Shown: positions 37,411 through 46,797, numbered from the stretch's first letter. The stretch: DNA of 64,000 nucleotides from Volucribacter amazonae (GCF_029783845.1 NZ_LWID01000001.1:806001-870000); one strand, 5' to 3'. The notes: generated by a model from the letters alone, not told the origin. Program-made: numbers and translations.

Positions 37411-39377
37411 AAATAAACACAAAACCCACCGCACTTTTCTTTGTGGGCCTATGCTTATTATTTTTTGTGTTAGCGATAATGTTGTTAAGCCAGCAATTAC
37501 CCGCTCACTTTAATCTAACGGATTTATTCCGTCAGTCCGCAGATCTTGAGGTATTGTTATTGCAAAACTATAGCCTACCTCGTATTGTTATGGCGTTATT
37601 AGCGGGCGGGACATTAGGTTTAGCAAGCCTTTTATTACAACAAATTATGGCAAATAATTTGGTATCCGATAGCACCATTGGGATCAGCAGTGGCGCTCAG
37701 TTTGCCTTATTTTTAGCCACCATTTTATTTCCTGCCAGTTTACATTATGGGGCAAGCCTAATCGCTTTAGGCGGTGCGGTGGTGAGTTTGTTATTAGTAT
37801 TTTGTTTAGCTTGGCGTAAAACCATGTCGCCCTTATTGCTAATCTTGGCAGGCTTAGTGGTAAATTTATATTTTGGTGCGTTTTCATCACTGATGATGTT
37901 ATTTTATCCCGAAGAATCGCGAGGCTTAGCATTATGGGGAGCAGGTTCATTGGTGCAAGAGTCTTGGCACGATAGTCAATGGCTTATTTGGCAAATTTGC
38001 CCAATGTTATTGATTATTGCCCTATTAATACGCCCACTCACTATTTTAAGTTTAAATGAAAGCAATGCCGTCAGCTTAGGTGTCCCTGTGGCTCGCTTGC
38101 GTTTTATTGGGATTGCAGTAGCAAGTTATTTGATCGCTTGTGTGGTCAGTGCGGTTGGTATGTTAGGTTTTATTGGTTTAGTCGCCACCACATTGGTGCG
38201 TCAATTAGGGGTGCGTAGCCTAAAATATCAGCTTATTTTGGCATTTTATTGTGGCGGATTATTACTGGCAATAACAGATTTATTGTTGCAATTATTGGCA
38301 TTATGGCGAGGTATTCATTTACCCACAGGGGCAGTAACCGCGTTATTAGGTACACCTTTATTATTATGGTTAATGTTCCGCACCTTACCGAAAGCCACAG
38401 GATTGAATGAAACTGCCACCACAAAACAAATTAAATTTAGACCGCACTTTATAGGCATTGCCTTGTTGCTTTTGTTTGCAGTTATTTTTGTGGCGTTAAA
38501 TTTTGGGCGTAGCGGACAGGGTTGGCATTGGCTAAATCAAGATAACTTACAAGATATTGTTATAGCATTACGCTATCCCCGTTTATTAATGGCATTAGCC
38601 GTAGGGATTTTATTAGCCACCGCAGGGGTCTTACTACAACGGCTTACCCTAAATCCTATGGCAAGCCCTGAATTACTGGGCATATCCTCAGGCACCAGTA
38701 TGGGCATTTTGCTGTTGTTATTTTTCTTTTCTAGCCAAAGCCCCGTATTCTTTTGGTTAGCAGGGATTATCGGGGCATTACTGGCGTTATCCTTATTATT
38801 ACTGATTAATCAAGCCAATGGTATGTTGCCAGAAAAAGTGCTACTCACAGGGATTTCCTTGTCAGCATTATTTGATACCTTACAACGATTAGCCATTGCC
38901 AGTGGCGATCCGAGAGCCATTTTATTACTTAACTGGACTTCAGGCTCAATTCAACCGGTAGAAAGCCACTTCGCTTGGGGCTTTTTATTGATTAGCTTGG
39001 CGTTATTTAGCATAAGTTTGTTATTTAGCCGTTGGTTAGAAATTTTAGGCTTACAAGCCCCTATGGCACAAGCCTTGGGCTTGAATTTACGCCAAGTGCG
39101 GTGGATTTTAATTTTATTTTCCGCTTTGCTTACAGCTATTGCCACCTTGATTATCGGCCCTCTGAGCTTTATTGGTTTATTAGTACCCCATTTAGCCCGT
39201 TTAGTGGTGGCGCGGGTTTATCAACAGCTTATTGTGGCTGCTTTATTGGGTGGCATTATTATGATTATGGCAGATTGGCTAGGACGTCAGCTACTTTTCC
39301 CTTATGAAATTCCTGCGGGATTGGTCGCCACCTTACTTGGCGGTAGCTATTTTTTAGTGATGATGCGTAAAGTGTAA
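37404..39377 (+). CDS. fhuB: Ferric-hydroxamate ABC permease, fused double-length
   Basis: A 657-residue permease of the FecCD family in which two 10-helix halves are fused, as in E. coli FhuB (660). Each half shows the family's glycine-rich helices: LPRIVMALLAGGTLGLASLL in half 1 and YPRLLMALAVGILLATAGVL in half 2. I choose TTG 37404 (read as Met, then VKINTKPTALF), 5 bases behind AGGAGGGG and overlapping the fhuD stop. Any ATG upstream would lie deep in fhuD. Confidence 0.9.
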   Translation: MVKINTKPTALFFVGLCLLFFVLAIMLLSQQLPAHFNLTDLFRQSADLEVLLLQNYSLPRIVMALLAGGTLGLASLLLQQIMANNLVSDSTIGISSGAQFALFLATILFPASLHYGASLIALGGAVVSLLLVFCLAWRKTMSPLLLILAGLVVNLYFGAFSSLMMLFYPEESRGLALWGAGSLVQESWHDSQWLIWQICPMLLIIALLIRPLTILSLNESNAVSLGVPVARLRFIGIAVASYLIACVVSAVGMLGFIGLVATTLVRQLGVRSLKYQLILAFYCGGLLLAITDLLLQLLALWRGIHLPTGAVTALLGTPLLLWLMFRTLPKATGLNETATTKQIKFRPHFIGIALLLLFAVIFVALNFGRSGQGWHWLNQDNLQDIVIALRYPRLLMALAVGILLATAGVLLQRLTLNPMASPELLGISSGTSMGILLLLFFFSSQSPVFFWLAGIIGALLALSLLLLINQANGMLPEKVLLTGISLSALFDTLQRLAIASGDPRAILLLNWTSGSIQPVESHFAWGFLLISLALFSISLLFSRWLEILGLQAPMAQALGLNLRQVRWILILFSALLTAIATLIIGPLSFIGLLVPHLARLVVARVYQQLIVAALLGGIIMIMADWLGRQLLFPYEIPAGLVATLLGGSYFLVMMRKV

Positions 39378-39379
39378 TA

Positions 39380-39434
39380 TATAGCCGTTACATAGTGGTT
39401 TTAATTTAAAATAAGACAAGCTGAAACGGTTATA
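39380..39434. repeat. Correia-like repeat, 55-bp deletion form (copy F)
   Basis: Starts TATAGCCGTTACATAGTGGT, continues with TTTAATTTAAAATAAGACAA as in the full copies, then ends AACGGTTATA. The middle part is missing. It stands 3 bp before the full copy G. Confidence 0.65.
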
Positions 39435-39437
39435 TTT

Positions 39438-39543
39438 TATAGTCGTTTCAATTAAAAATGAGACAAGGCGGAACGCCGAAGACAGTACAAGTAGTACGGC
39501 GAGGCGTACCAACGCTGTATCATTTTAAAGTGGGACGACTATA
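39438..39543. repeat. Correia-like repeat, full copy (copy G)
   Basis: A 106-bp element with TATAGTCGTTT at the left and ACGACTATA at the right. The interior reads GACAAGGCGGAACGCCGAAG, ACAGTACAAGTAGTACGGCG and AGGCGTACCAACGCTGTATC, and includes two short inverted repeats. It separates fhuB from the fhuA-like receptor gene and may supply or block transcription between them. Confidence 0.88.
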
Positions 39544-39623
39544 AAATACGATAAAGCGAAAAAGTGTATTTTTTGCTTTGTGTAACCGCCCCTTGTGGGC
39601 TTAACCTAACTAGGAACTTAACA

Positions 39624-41693
39624 ATGAAAAAATCCTTTGTTTATACTGGCTTAGCCAGTGCCATAGCTATGGCAATCAACCCAGCATTCGCAGAAGAAAA
39701 TGCCTCACAAGCAGAATTGTTAGAGGCTATTGAAGTGGTAGGTACATTAAATAAACTTGATGTACAACCCTTTAATCAAGCAAAATCTGCCACAGTGATT
39801 AGCCAGCAAACCTTACAAGAGGAAGGCGTGGTAAAAGCTGATGAATTAGGACGTTATCAAGCAGGTTTTGTCAATCAAACCTATGGTTCAGATACCAATA
39901 CAAACTGGTTTAATATTCGTGGTGTGGAAGCAAATCAATCCCTTGACGGTGCACCAATGTTAAAACAAGGTTTCTTCTCGCCACAAATTGATTTATTTGG
40001 GGTGGAAGCTGTAGAAGTGGTTAAAGGGGCAGACTCTATGACCTTTGGGGCAGCCCAAGCTGGCGGTTTAATTAACTATATTAGTAAACGCCCACATAAA
40101 GATCTTGTGGGGGGGGGTACGATCGTTAGTTATGTAGGTAACAAAAACCAACGTGGCATCGGATTGGACTATACGGGCGGATTAAATGCGGATAATAGCC
40201 TACGTTACCGTTTAGTGGGATCTTATGCACGTGCCGACGGCGAATGGAATGGCACTTGGTCAGAAAGCTATTATTTTGCTCCCTCTCTTAGCTGGGATAT
40301 TTCCGATCGCACTCATTTAACCTTGCTTGCTAGCTATTTAAAAAATGTGGGTACACCAAGCTCAAATTTCTTACCACAAAGTGGCACTTTAGTACCAACT
40401 GCCTATGGCAAAATTTCTCGTCATGCCAACCTTGGCGATCCGACCCAAGATTATGATCGTAATCATGCCAAAAGTATTGGTTATGAATTTAGCCATGATT
40501 TTGGTGCAGGTTTAACCTTTAGCCAAAATTATCGCTATCAATATATTTCTAATCAACATCAAGGGGCTTATGCTTATCCCTCTCAATATGATGCAAACTG
40601 GAATCCCATTCCCTTTACCAGTAATTATGATTTAGCCCGAGGTGTTGTGTATAACAATGGGCGAGCAAAAAGCCATAGTATTGATAATCGTATTACTTGG
40701 CGATATAACAATGATTGGTTAGAAAATACCTTATTAGCAGGTTTTGATTACCGTCATCAGGATTTTAATTCTCTTTATACTTTATTTGGCTCAACAAGTA
40801 GCGTAAATGTATATAGTCCTTCGCTTTCTTATGGACAACCTTATAGTATTAATGCCCCTCGTGTACATATTAAATCCATTCAACAAGGTTATTATTTACA
40901 AAATAATGCACATTTATTTGATAGCCTTGGAGTAACCTTAGGTGTCCGCCACGATAGAGCAAGAAATAGTCAGTTAGGTACAGATCAAACTGTGAAGAAA
41001 AATCATACTTCTTATTCAGGTTCTATTATGTACTTTAATGATCTAGGCTTAAACCCTTATTATGCTTACAGTGAATCTTTTTATTTGCCGAATGGTTTAA
41101 GTGGTGATCAAACCTTATATAAACCTTACATCACTCGCCAACATGAAATTGGGGTAAAATATATGCCAAGTTGGTTAGAGGGGACTATTTCTTTAGCAGC
41201 TTTCCAAGCTCGTGATAAAGGAGCATTAATTATGTCAGCCAGTGGTGGTAATACCGTAAGTAGTGCTGATCCAATAGAAAGAAAAGGGATTGAATTAGAA
41301 ATTAATGCCAATATTACCGATAAATTAAGTGCCTTATTGGCTTATACTTATTTGTATTCTATTGATGAAACTACTCGAGCAAAACAGCCTCTTATCCCTA
41401 AACATACCCTTGCGAGCCGTTTAGCTTATCAATTTACCCCTGATTTTAATGCAGGCATTGGCTTACGCTATATTGGTAATAGTGTAACCGCAACAGGATC
41501 ATTATATTCAGGTGCTAAAGTACCGTCTGCTACCTTAGTGGATCTGTTTGCTAGCTATAATATTTCACCGCAATGGCAAGCTAGAGTAAATATTGATAAC
41601 CTAGGCAATCGTAAATATCTCGCAGGCTGTGATTACTATTGTTATTACGGCGAGGGCATTAGTGGCGTTGCCAGCTTATCTTATAAATTCTAA
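39624..41693 (+). CDS. fhuA: TonB-dependent siderophore receptor, FhuA-like
   Basis: A 689-residue outer-membrane receptor. Signal peptide to about residue 23 (AFA-EE), a TonB-box-like region EAIEVVGT, plug domain (WFNIRGVEANQSLDG, VEVVKGADSMTFGAAQAGGL), then a 22-strand barrel ending ASLSYKF. The location behind fhuCDB makes it the likely outer-membrane port for hydroxamate siderophores. ATG 39624 is chosen because it begins the signal peptide. A run of nine G (40109-40117) lies in the plug/barrel junction (encoding LVGGGT) and could cause on/off switching; the frame is open in this sequence. Confidence 0.87.
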   Translation: MKKSFVYTGLASAIAMAINPAFAEENASQAELLEAIEVVGTLNKLDVQPFNQAKSATVISQQTLQEEGVVKADELGRYQAGFVNQTYGSDTNTNWFNIRGVEANQSLDGAPMLKQGFFSPQIDLFGVEAVEVVKGADSMTFGAAQAGGLINYISKRPHKDLVGGGTIVSYVGNKNQRGIGLDYTGGLNADNSLRYRLVGSYARADGEWNGTWSESYYFAPSLSWDISDRTHLTLLASYLKNVGTPSSNFLPQSGTLVPTAYGKISRHANLGDPTQDYDRNHAKSIGYEFSHDFGAGLTFSQNYRYQYISNQHQGAYAYPSQYDANWNPIPFTSNYDLARGVVYNNGRAKSHSIDNRITWRYNNDWLENTLLAGFDYRHQDFNSLYTLFGSTSSVNVYSPSLSYGQPYSINAPRVHIKSIQQGYYLQNNAHLFDSLGVTLGVRHDRARNSQLGTDQTVKKNHTSYSGSIMYFNDLGLNPYYAYSESFYLPNGLSGDQTLYKPYITRQHEIGVKYMPSWLEGTISLAAFQARDKGALIMSASGGNTVSSADPIERKGIELEINANITDKLSALLAYTYLYSIDETTRAKQPLIPKHTLASRLAYQFTPDFNAGIGLRYIGNSVTATGSLYSGAKVPSATLVDLFASYNISPQWQARVNIDNLGNRKYLAGCDYYCYYGEGISGVASLSYKF
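40109..40117 (+). repeat. G9 homopolymer within fhuA
   Basis: Nine consecutive G in codons for Val-Gly-Gly-Gly. Runs this long are rare in this AT-rich DNA. Slippage by one base would put the receptor out of frame, as in known phase-variable surface genes of Pasteurellaceae and Neisseria. Confidence 0.9.
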
Positions 41694-41712
41694 TTAAAAC
41701 CTTTCTTGAGTT

Positions 41713-41750
41713 TAGCTCCGTTAAAAAATTGTATTTAGCGGAGCTTTGTT
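41713..41750 (+). terminator. Terminator after fhuA
   Basis: Arms AGCTCCG (41714-41720) and CGGAGCT (41739-41745), extended by T/A pairs around an AT-rich loop, followed by TTGTTTTGG. It ends the fhu operon just before repeat copy H. Confidence 0.75.
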
Positions 41751-41756
41751 TTGGCT

Positions 41757-41862
41757 TATAGTCGTTTTAATGCAAAATCAGACAAGGCAGCACGCCGAAG
41801 ACAGTACAAGTAGTACGGCGAGGCGTGCCAACACAGTATGATTTTGAAGTAAAACGACTATA
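41757..41862. repeat. Correia-like repeat, full copy (copy H)
   Basis: A 106-bp element, TATAGTCGTTTT to AAAACGACTATA, with perfect 12-base terminal inverted repeats. Interior: AATCAGACAAGGCAGCACGC, CGAAGACAGTACAAGTAGTA and CGGCGAGGCGTGCCAACACA. This is the best-preserved copy and the clearest one to compare with the neisserial Correia sequence. It stands between the fhuA terminator and prfB. Confidence 0.9.
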
Positions 41863-41926
41863 TTAGCTATCATAATGACACAAAATAGCTTATAATTCGT
41901 CGCTTTCATTTAACCAAATAAACATT

Positions 41927-43025
41927 ATGTTTGAACTCAATCCAATCAAAAATAAAATCCTTGATATTCAGCAGCGTACTCAGTTGCTGAGGGGGTATCT
42001 TTGACCTTGATAGCAAAATTGAACGTTTAGAAGAGGTTAATGCGGAATTAGAACAACCCGAAGTGTGGAATGATCCTGACAAAGCCCAAGCCTTAGGTAA
42101 AGAACGTGTTAGCCTTGAAAATGTGGTTAATACTATTCGTCAACTTGAGCAAGGCGTAGAAGATATTGATGTCTTGCTTGAACTTGCCATTGAAGGCGAG
42201 GACGAACAAAGTTTTGCCGAAGCCTGTCAAGAAGTAGAACAGCTAGAACAAAATTTAGCCCAGCTTGAATTTCGTCGTATGTTTAGCGGACAGCACGATA
42301 GTGCAGATTGTTATGTGGATTTACAAGCAGGTTCTGGCGGTACGGAAGCGCAGGATTGGACAGAAATGTTGTTGCGAATGTATTTGCGTTGGGCGGAAAG
42401 TAAAGGCTTTAAAACAGAATTAATGGAAGTTTCTGACGGCGATGTAGCTGGCTTGAAATCCGCCACCATTCGGGTTTCAGGGGAATATGCTTTTGGTTGG
42501 TTACGCACTGAAACAGGTATTCATCGCTTAGTGCGAAAAAGCCCCTTTGATTCTAACAATCGCCGCCATACCTCTTTTGCTGCGGTGTTTGTTTATCCTG
42601 AGATTGATGAAGATATTGATATTGAAATTAATCCAGCAGATCTACGCATTGATGTTTATCGTGCTTCTGGTGCAGGCGGACAGCACGTCAATAAAACGGA
42701 AAGTGCGGTGCGTATTACCCATTTACCTAGTGGTATTGTGGTACAATGCCAAAATGATCGTTCTCAACATAAGAATAAAGATCAAGCGATGAAACAGCTT
42801 AAAGCTAAGTTGTATGAATTGGAATTGCAAAAACAAAATGCGGAAAAACAAGCCATGGAGGAAAGTAAATCTGATATTGGTTGGGGTAGCCAGATCCGTT
42901 CTTATGTGCTTGATGACTCAAGAATTAAGGATTTACGCACAGGGGTAGAAAACCGCAATACCCAAGCTGTACTTGACGGTGATTTAGACCGTTTTATTGA
43001 AGCGAGTTTAAAGGCGGGGTTGTAG
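41927..43025 (+). CDS. prfB: Peptide chain release factor 2, with programmed +1 frameshift
   Basis: Recognises UGA and UAA stop codons. The gene is in two frames: ATG 41927 to codon 25 (CTT, 41999-42001), then an in-frame TGA at 42002, then the +1 frame from GAC at 42003 to 43025, giving 365 residues like E. coli RF2. The signals are as known for prfB: an internal Shine-Dalgarno AGGGGG 3 bases before CTT TGA. The specificity motif SPF ([14 protein letters not shown]) and the GGQ motif ([16 protein letters not shown]) are present. lysS follows, as in many Gammaproteobacteria. The frameshift is regulatory, not a mutation. Confidence 0.96.
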
Positions 43026-43175
43026 TTTCGGAAGACAGAGGACAGAATACAGAGGACAGTTTTTTTGGGATACTCATTTTATAGCGCATCTATTATTCTG
43101 TCTTATGTTCTCTGATAAACAAAGAAAGTAAGTCGCCAACGGCGAAAACCGTTAGCCATAACGAAGAAATTAAAG
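43026..43175. other. prfB-lysS intergenic region
   Basis: Between prfB and repeat copy I there is no gene. A short direct repeat (ACAGAGGACAG, then again after AATAC) occurs at about 43035-43062 and is followed by seven T. The region beyond copy I (43282-43394) holds a USS core (ACCGCACTT near 43337) and the lysS leader. Confidence 0.5.
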
Positions 43176-43281
43176 TATAGTCGTTTCAATTTAAAATAAG
43201 ACAAGGTGGCACGCCGAATACAGTACAAATAGTATGGCGAGACGTGCCAACACAGTATGAGTTTAAAGTGGAACGATTATA
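43176..43281. repeat. Correia-like repeat, full copy (copy I)
   Basis: A 106-bp element starting TATAGTCGTTTCAATTTAAA and ending GGAACGATTATA. It matches copies G and H almost throughout, with point changes such as AGTATGGCGAGACGTGCC. It lies between prfB and lysS. Confidence 0.88.
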
Positions 43282-43394
43282 AATTACCAACAATAAAAAC
43301 GGTTGATAACATAGAAAAAATAAACGAAAAACTCACCGCACTTTGTCATAAAAAAGTACAAATTTAAAAATTAAACATACAAAAAGGTAACAAA

Positions 43395-44903
43395 ATGACA
43401 GACCAAAACCAAGAATTAGATTTAAACGGCGAAATGCTTGCTCGCCGCGAAAAATTAAATACCTTACGTCAAAAAGGTAACGCCTTTCCTAATACCTTTC
43501 GCCGTAATGCTTTAGCACAGGATTTACATCAACAATATGACGAAAGCGATGGCGAAAGTTTAAAAGCCCAAGAAATCCAAGTCAAAGTTGCTGGACGAAT
43601 TATGACCAGACGTGTTATGGGGAAAGCGACCTTTGTCACCCTACAAGATGTGAGCGGACGTATTCAGCTCTATATTGCTCGTGATAATTTACCTGAGGGC
43701 GAATATCAAAATAACGTAGGGCTATGGGATTTAGGCGATATCGTAGGGGTGCAAGGTACGTTATTTAAAACCAAAACCAATGAGCTTACCGTACGTTGTA
43801 ACCAAGTGGAATTATTAACCAAAGCGTTACGCCCTTTGCCTGATAAATTCCATGGCTTAAGTGATCAGGAAACCCGTTATCGCCAACGTTATTTAGATTT
43901 AATTGCCAATGAAGAATCACGCCGTACTTTTATTATTCGTTCTAAAGTGGTGGCTGGTATTCGTGAATATTTTATTAACAAAGGTTTCCTTGAAGTGGAA
44001 ACACCTATGCTACAAGTGATCCCAGGCGGTGCATCGGCTCGTCCTTTTGTTACCCATCATAATGCTTTAGATGTGGATATGTATTTACGCATTGCCCCTG
44101 AGCTCTATTTAAAACGTCTAGTTGTCGGCGGTTTTGAGCGTGTATTTGAGCTAAACCGTAACTTCCGCAATGAGGGGGTATCCGTTCGGCATAATCCTGA
44201 ATTTACTATGTTGGAATATTACCAAGCCTATGCGGATTACCACGATTTAATGGATAACACCGAGGAATTATTGCGTAAATTAGCCTTAGATATTCTTGGC
44301 ACAACCATTGTACCTTATGGCGACTATGAGTTTGATTTTGGTAAACCATTTGAACGCATTACAATGCACGAGGCAATCATAAAATATGGTGCGGAGAAAG
44401 GAATTGTGGAAGCAGATTTATATGATTTTGATCGTGCTGTTGCGGTGGCAAATAAATTAGGTATTGAAGTACAAAAATCTTGGGGATTAGGTAGTCTTGT
44501 GAATGCTATTTTTGAAGAAGTAGCAGAACCGCACTTAATTCAACCGACGTTCTTAATGGCACACCCGGCAGAAATTTCGCCATTAGCACGCCGTAATGAT
44601 CAAAACCCAGAGGTAACCGATCGCTTTGAGTTATTTATTGGGGGACGTGAAATTGGTAATGGTTTCTCGGAGCTTAATGATGCCGAAGATCAAAATGCCC
44701 GTTTTGATGCTCAAGTTGCTGCCAAAGAAGCTGGCGATGATGAAGCCATGTTTAAAGATGAAGACTTTGTGGTCGCCCTTGAACACGGCTTACCACCAAC
44801 CGCAGGCGAAGGCTTGGGAATTGACCGCTTAGCTATGCTATTTGCTAATGCCGCTTCTATTCGTGATGTGATTTTATTTCCTGCGATGAAGCATAAGAGT
44901 TAA
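43395..44903 (+). CDS. lysS: Lysyl-tRNA synthetase, class II
   Basis: Charges tRNA-Lys. The 502-residue enzyme has an N-terminal OB-fold anticodon-binding domain ([18 protein letters not shown]), motif 2 ([15 protein letters not shown]) and motif 3 ([13 protein letters not shown]) of class II synthetases. Ribosome site AAAGGTAAC. prfB-lysS order is widely conserved. A Hin-type uptake core is inside the gene near 44529. Confidence 0.96.
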   Translation: MTDQNQELDLNGEMLARREKLNTLRQKGNAFPNTFRRNALAQDLHQQYDESDGESLKAQEIQVKVAGRIMTRRVMGKATFVTLQDVSGRIQLYIARDNLPEGEYQNNVGLWDLGDIVGVQGTLFKTKTNELTVRCNQVELLTKALRPLPDKFHGLSDQETRYRQRYLDLIANEESRRTFIIRSKVVAGIREYFINKGFLEVETPMLQVIPGGASARPFVTHHNALDVDMYLRIAPELYLKRLVVGGFERVFELNRNFRNEGVSVRHNPEFTMLEYYQAYADYHDLMDNTEELLRKLALDILGTTIVPYGDYEFDFGKPFERITMHEAIIKYGAEKGIVEADLYDFDRAVAVANKLGIEVQKSWGLGSLVNAIFEEVAEPHLIQPTFLMAHPAEISPLARRNDQNPEVTDRFELFIGGREIGNGFSELNDAEDQNARFDAQVAAKEAGDDEAMFKDEDFVVALEHGLPPTAGEGLGIDRLAMLFANAASIRDVILFPAMKHKS

Positions 44904-44908
44904 TTCTG

Positions 44909-44942
44909 TATAGTCATTTCAATTTAAAATGAGGCGACTATA
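44909..44942. repeat. Correia-like miniature, 34 bp (copy J)
   Basis: TATAGTCATTTCAATTTAAA, then ATGAGGCGACTATA: only both ends of the element. It has the same length and structure as copy E but the opposite orientation. It lies between the lysS stop and the queC leader. Confidence 0.7.
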
Positions 44943-44948
44943 AAATTT

Positions 44949-44974
44949 AGGCTATTTGTATCTACAAATAGCCT
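44949..44974. terminator. Hairpin between lysS and queC
   Basis: Perfect 12-base arms AGGCTATTTGTA and TACAAATAGCCT with a 2-base loop. It probably ends lysS transcription; the T-run on the plus strand is short (TT). It is just before the preQ1 riboswitch. Confidence 0.65.
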
Positions 44975-44978
44975 TTAA

Positions 44979-45014
44979 CCGTGGTTCGCAAACCTCCCAC
45001 GCAAAAAAACTAGG
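44979..45014 (+). ncRNA. preQ1 riboswitch, class I type
   Basis: Pattern: CCGTGG, TTCGCAAACCT, CCACG, then an A-rich tail CAAAAAAACTAGGA. P1 is formed by CGTGG (44980-44984) and CCACG (44997-45001), with the GTTCGCAAAC-type loop and CC of the conserved core. The tail contains AGGA, the ribosome site of queC, so ligand binding would block translation. It regulates the queuosine precursor genes queC, queD and queE. Confidence 0.87.
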
Positions 45015-45021
45015 AAAATCA

Positions 45022-45708
45022 ATGAACAATTTAGCAACCAACAATCCTAAAGGGATTGTTATCTTTTCGGGTGGACAAGACTCCACCACCTGCTTATTAC
45101 AAGCCATTCAACATTATGGTGTTGAAAATGTAGAAACCATCAGTTTTCAATATGGACAACGTCATCATATTGAACTGGAAAAAGCCAAATGGATCACTCA
45201 AGATCTCAAAGTAAAGCAAACTATCCTTGATCTCTCAGTGATGCAAAGTATTACCCATAATGCCTTAATGGATAGTCAGCAAACCATTGCCCAAGCAAAA
45301 GGCGAACTGCCTAACACCTTTGTAGACGGACGCAATGCGCTATTTTTGCTTTACACTGCCATTTATGCTAAAGGGCAAGGCATTAAGGATATTATCACTG
45401 GGGTTTGTGAAACCGATTTTAGTGGCTATCCTGATTGTCGAGATGTGTTTATCAAATCAATGAATATCACGCTCAACCTTGCGATGGACTATCAATTCAA
45501 TATTATTACCCCATTAATGTACCTAACCAAAGCCCAAACTTGGCAACTTGCCGATGAACTGGGCTATTTAGACTATATTCGCCAACATACTCACACTTGT
45601 TATCAAGGGATACAAGGCGGCTGCGGACAATGCCCAAGTTGCCAATTAAGGGAAAAGGGCTTGCAACAATATTTACAACAAAAGCAAGGGGGAAATAATG
45701 GCATTTAA
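45022..45708 (+). CDS. queC: 7-cyano-7-deazaguanine synthase
   Basis: ATP-dependent conversion of 7-carboxy-7-deazaguanine to preQ0. The 228-residue protein has the PP-loop [14 protein letters not shown] (about residues 13-26) and a C-terminal zinc cluster ([16 protein letters not shown]). ATG 45022 is chosen because it follows the AGGA of the riboswitch tail by 7 bases. queD overlaps it by 11 bp. Confidence 0.94.
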   Translation: MNNLATNNPKGIVIFSGGQDSTTCLLQAIQHYGVENVETISFQYGQRHHIELEKAKWITQDLKVKQTILDLSVMQSITHNALMDSQQTIAQAKGELPNTFVDGRNALFLLYTAIYAKGQGIKDIITGVCETDFSGYPDCRDVFIKSMNITLNLAMDYQFNIITPLMYLTKAQTWQLADELGYLDYIRQHTHTCYQGIQGGCGQCPSCQLREKGLQQYLQQKQGGNNGI

Positions 45709-46126
45709 GATTAGCAAAGAATTTAGCTTTGATATGGCGCATTTACTTGATGGACATGATGGCAAATGCCAAAATTTACACGGACACACCTATAAATTAC
45801 AAGTGGAAGTAAGCCAATCTTTACAGCAAACAAGGGCTAAAAAAGGTATGGTAATGGATTTTGGCGACATTAAAAATATCGTTAAACGTGCCATTCTTGA
45901 TCCCCTTGATCACGCCTTTATTTATGATCAACATAGCGAACGAGAAAGCCAAATTGCTCAGCTACTGAACCAACTCAACTCAAAAACTTTTGCTTTTCCG
46001 ACGCGTACAACCGCAGAAGAAATGGCGAGATTTATTTTTAACCGTCTAAAATACGAGGAAAATTTACCCGTCAGTGCCATTCGTTTATGGGAAACGCCCA
46101 CCTCATTTTGTGAATATCAGGAATAA
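45698..46126 (+). CDS. queD: 6-carboxy-5,6,7,8-tetrahydropterin synthase
   Basis: Makes 6-carboxy-tetrahydropterin from dihydroneopterin triphosphate. The 142-residue protein has zinc-binding His and catalytic Cys in [20 protein letters not shown] (about residues 11-30), and the C-terminal [11 protein letters not shown]. It is longer than E. coli QueD (121). It overlaps queC and is 3 bp from queE. Confidence 0.92.
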   Translation: MAFKISKEFSFDMAHLLDGHDGKCQNLHGHTYKLQVEVSQSLQQTRAKKGMVMDFGDIKNIVKRAILDPLDHAFIYDQHSERESQIAQLLNQLNSKTFAFPTRTTAEEMARFIFNRLKYEENLPVSAIRLWETPTSFCEYQE

Positions 46127-46129
46127 ATT

Positions 46130-46759
46130 ATGCCAACACAAGCATTATTTGATCCACAATTTAATATTGTGGAAATTTTTGAAAGTTTACAAGGAGAAGG
46201 CTTTAACACAGGCATGCCGAGTATTTTTGTCCGCTTTGGCAAATGCAACCTCTCCTGCCCTTGGTGTGATACCAATTACAACCAGTATCAGCCCTATTCC
46301 CTAAGCCAAATTATGGCAAAAGTGCGGTCGTTTTCCGCAAAAAATATTATTATCACTGGCGGCGAACCTACGATTGTGCCACATTTAAGCCTACTGTTAG
46401 AACAATTAAAAGCGGAAGGCTATTTTCTCGCCATTGAAACCAACGGCTTAAAACCTATTCCACCGCAAATTGATTATATCGCCACCAGCCCCAAACGTTT
46501 ATATCTGCACAAATACCGCCAACGCTGTATTCCTTTTGCCCATGAAGTCCGTATTGTTGCCGATGACGATGTTTTAGCATTTTGTGAACAAATTGAAACC
46601 ACCATTGAAGCCCAACATTATTACCTTTCCCCTTGTGAAAACGAGGGCGAGATGAATTTGGAACAAACCATTCGCCAATTAGGCTTATTAAACCAACGCC
46701 CCAATAAACCTAAATGGCAGTTGAGTATTCAAACCCATAAGTTGGTGGGGATGAGGTGA
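46130..46759 (+). CDS. queE: 7-carboxy-7-deazaguanine synthase, radical SAM
   Basis: Radical SAM ring contraction to 7-carboxy-7-deazaguanine. The 209-residue protein has the binding motif CNLSCPWCDTN (Cys-x3-Cys-x2-Cys, about residues 38-48), SLQGEGFNTGMPSIF at the N-terminus and TGGEPT. It completes the queCDE operon. A Hin-type uptake core is at about 46320-46328. A decayed copy of its 3' half lies at 49183-49520. Confidence 0.93.
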   Translation: MPTQALFDPQFNIVEIFESLQGEGFNTGMPSIFVRFGKCNLSCPWCDTNYNQYQPYSLSQIMAKVRSFSAKNIIITGGEPTIVPHLSLLLEQLKAEGYFLAIETNGLKPIPPQIDYIATSPKRLYLHKYRQRCIPFAHEVRIVADDDVLAFCEQIETTIEAQHYYLSPCENEGEMNLEQTIRQLGLLNQRPNKPKWQLSIQTHKLVGMR

Positions 46760-46797
46760 TTAGATTGTTCTATAAACTTTTACTTATATTTTTTCAA

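Noticed and set aside
42063..43025. prfB read as a short gene or pseudogene starting at 42063
   Set aside because: The TGA at 42002 with AGGGGG and CTT before it is the known release-factor-2 frameshift; both frames together give the family's normal length.
43035..43062. Short direct repeat ACAGAGGACAG as a variable tandem repeat
   Set aside because: Only two imperfect units, intergenic and without a link to a start codon or promoter.
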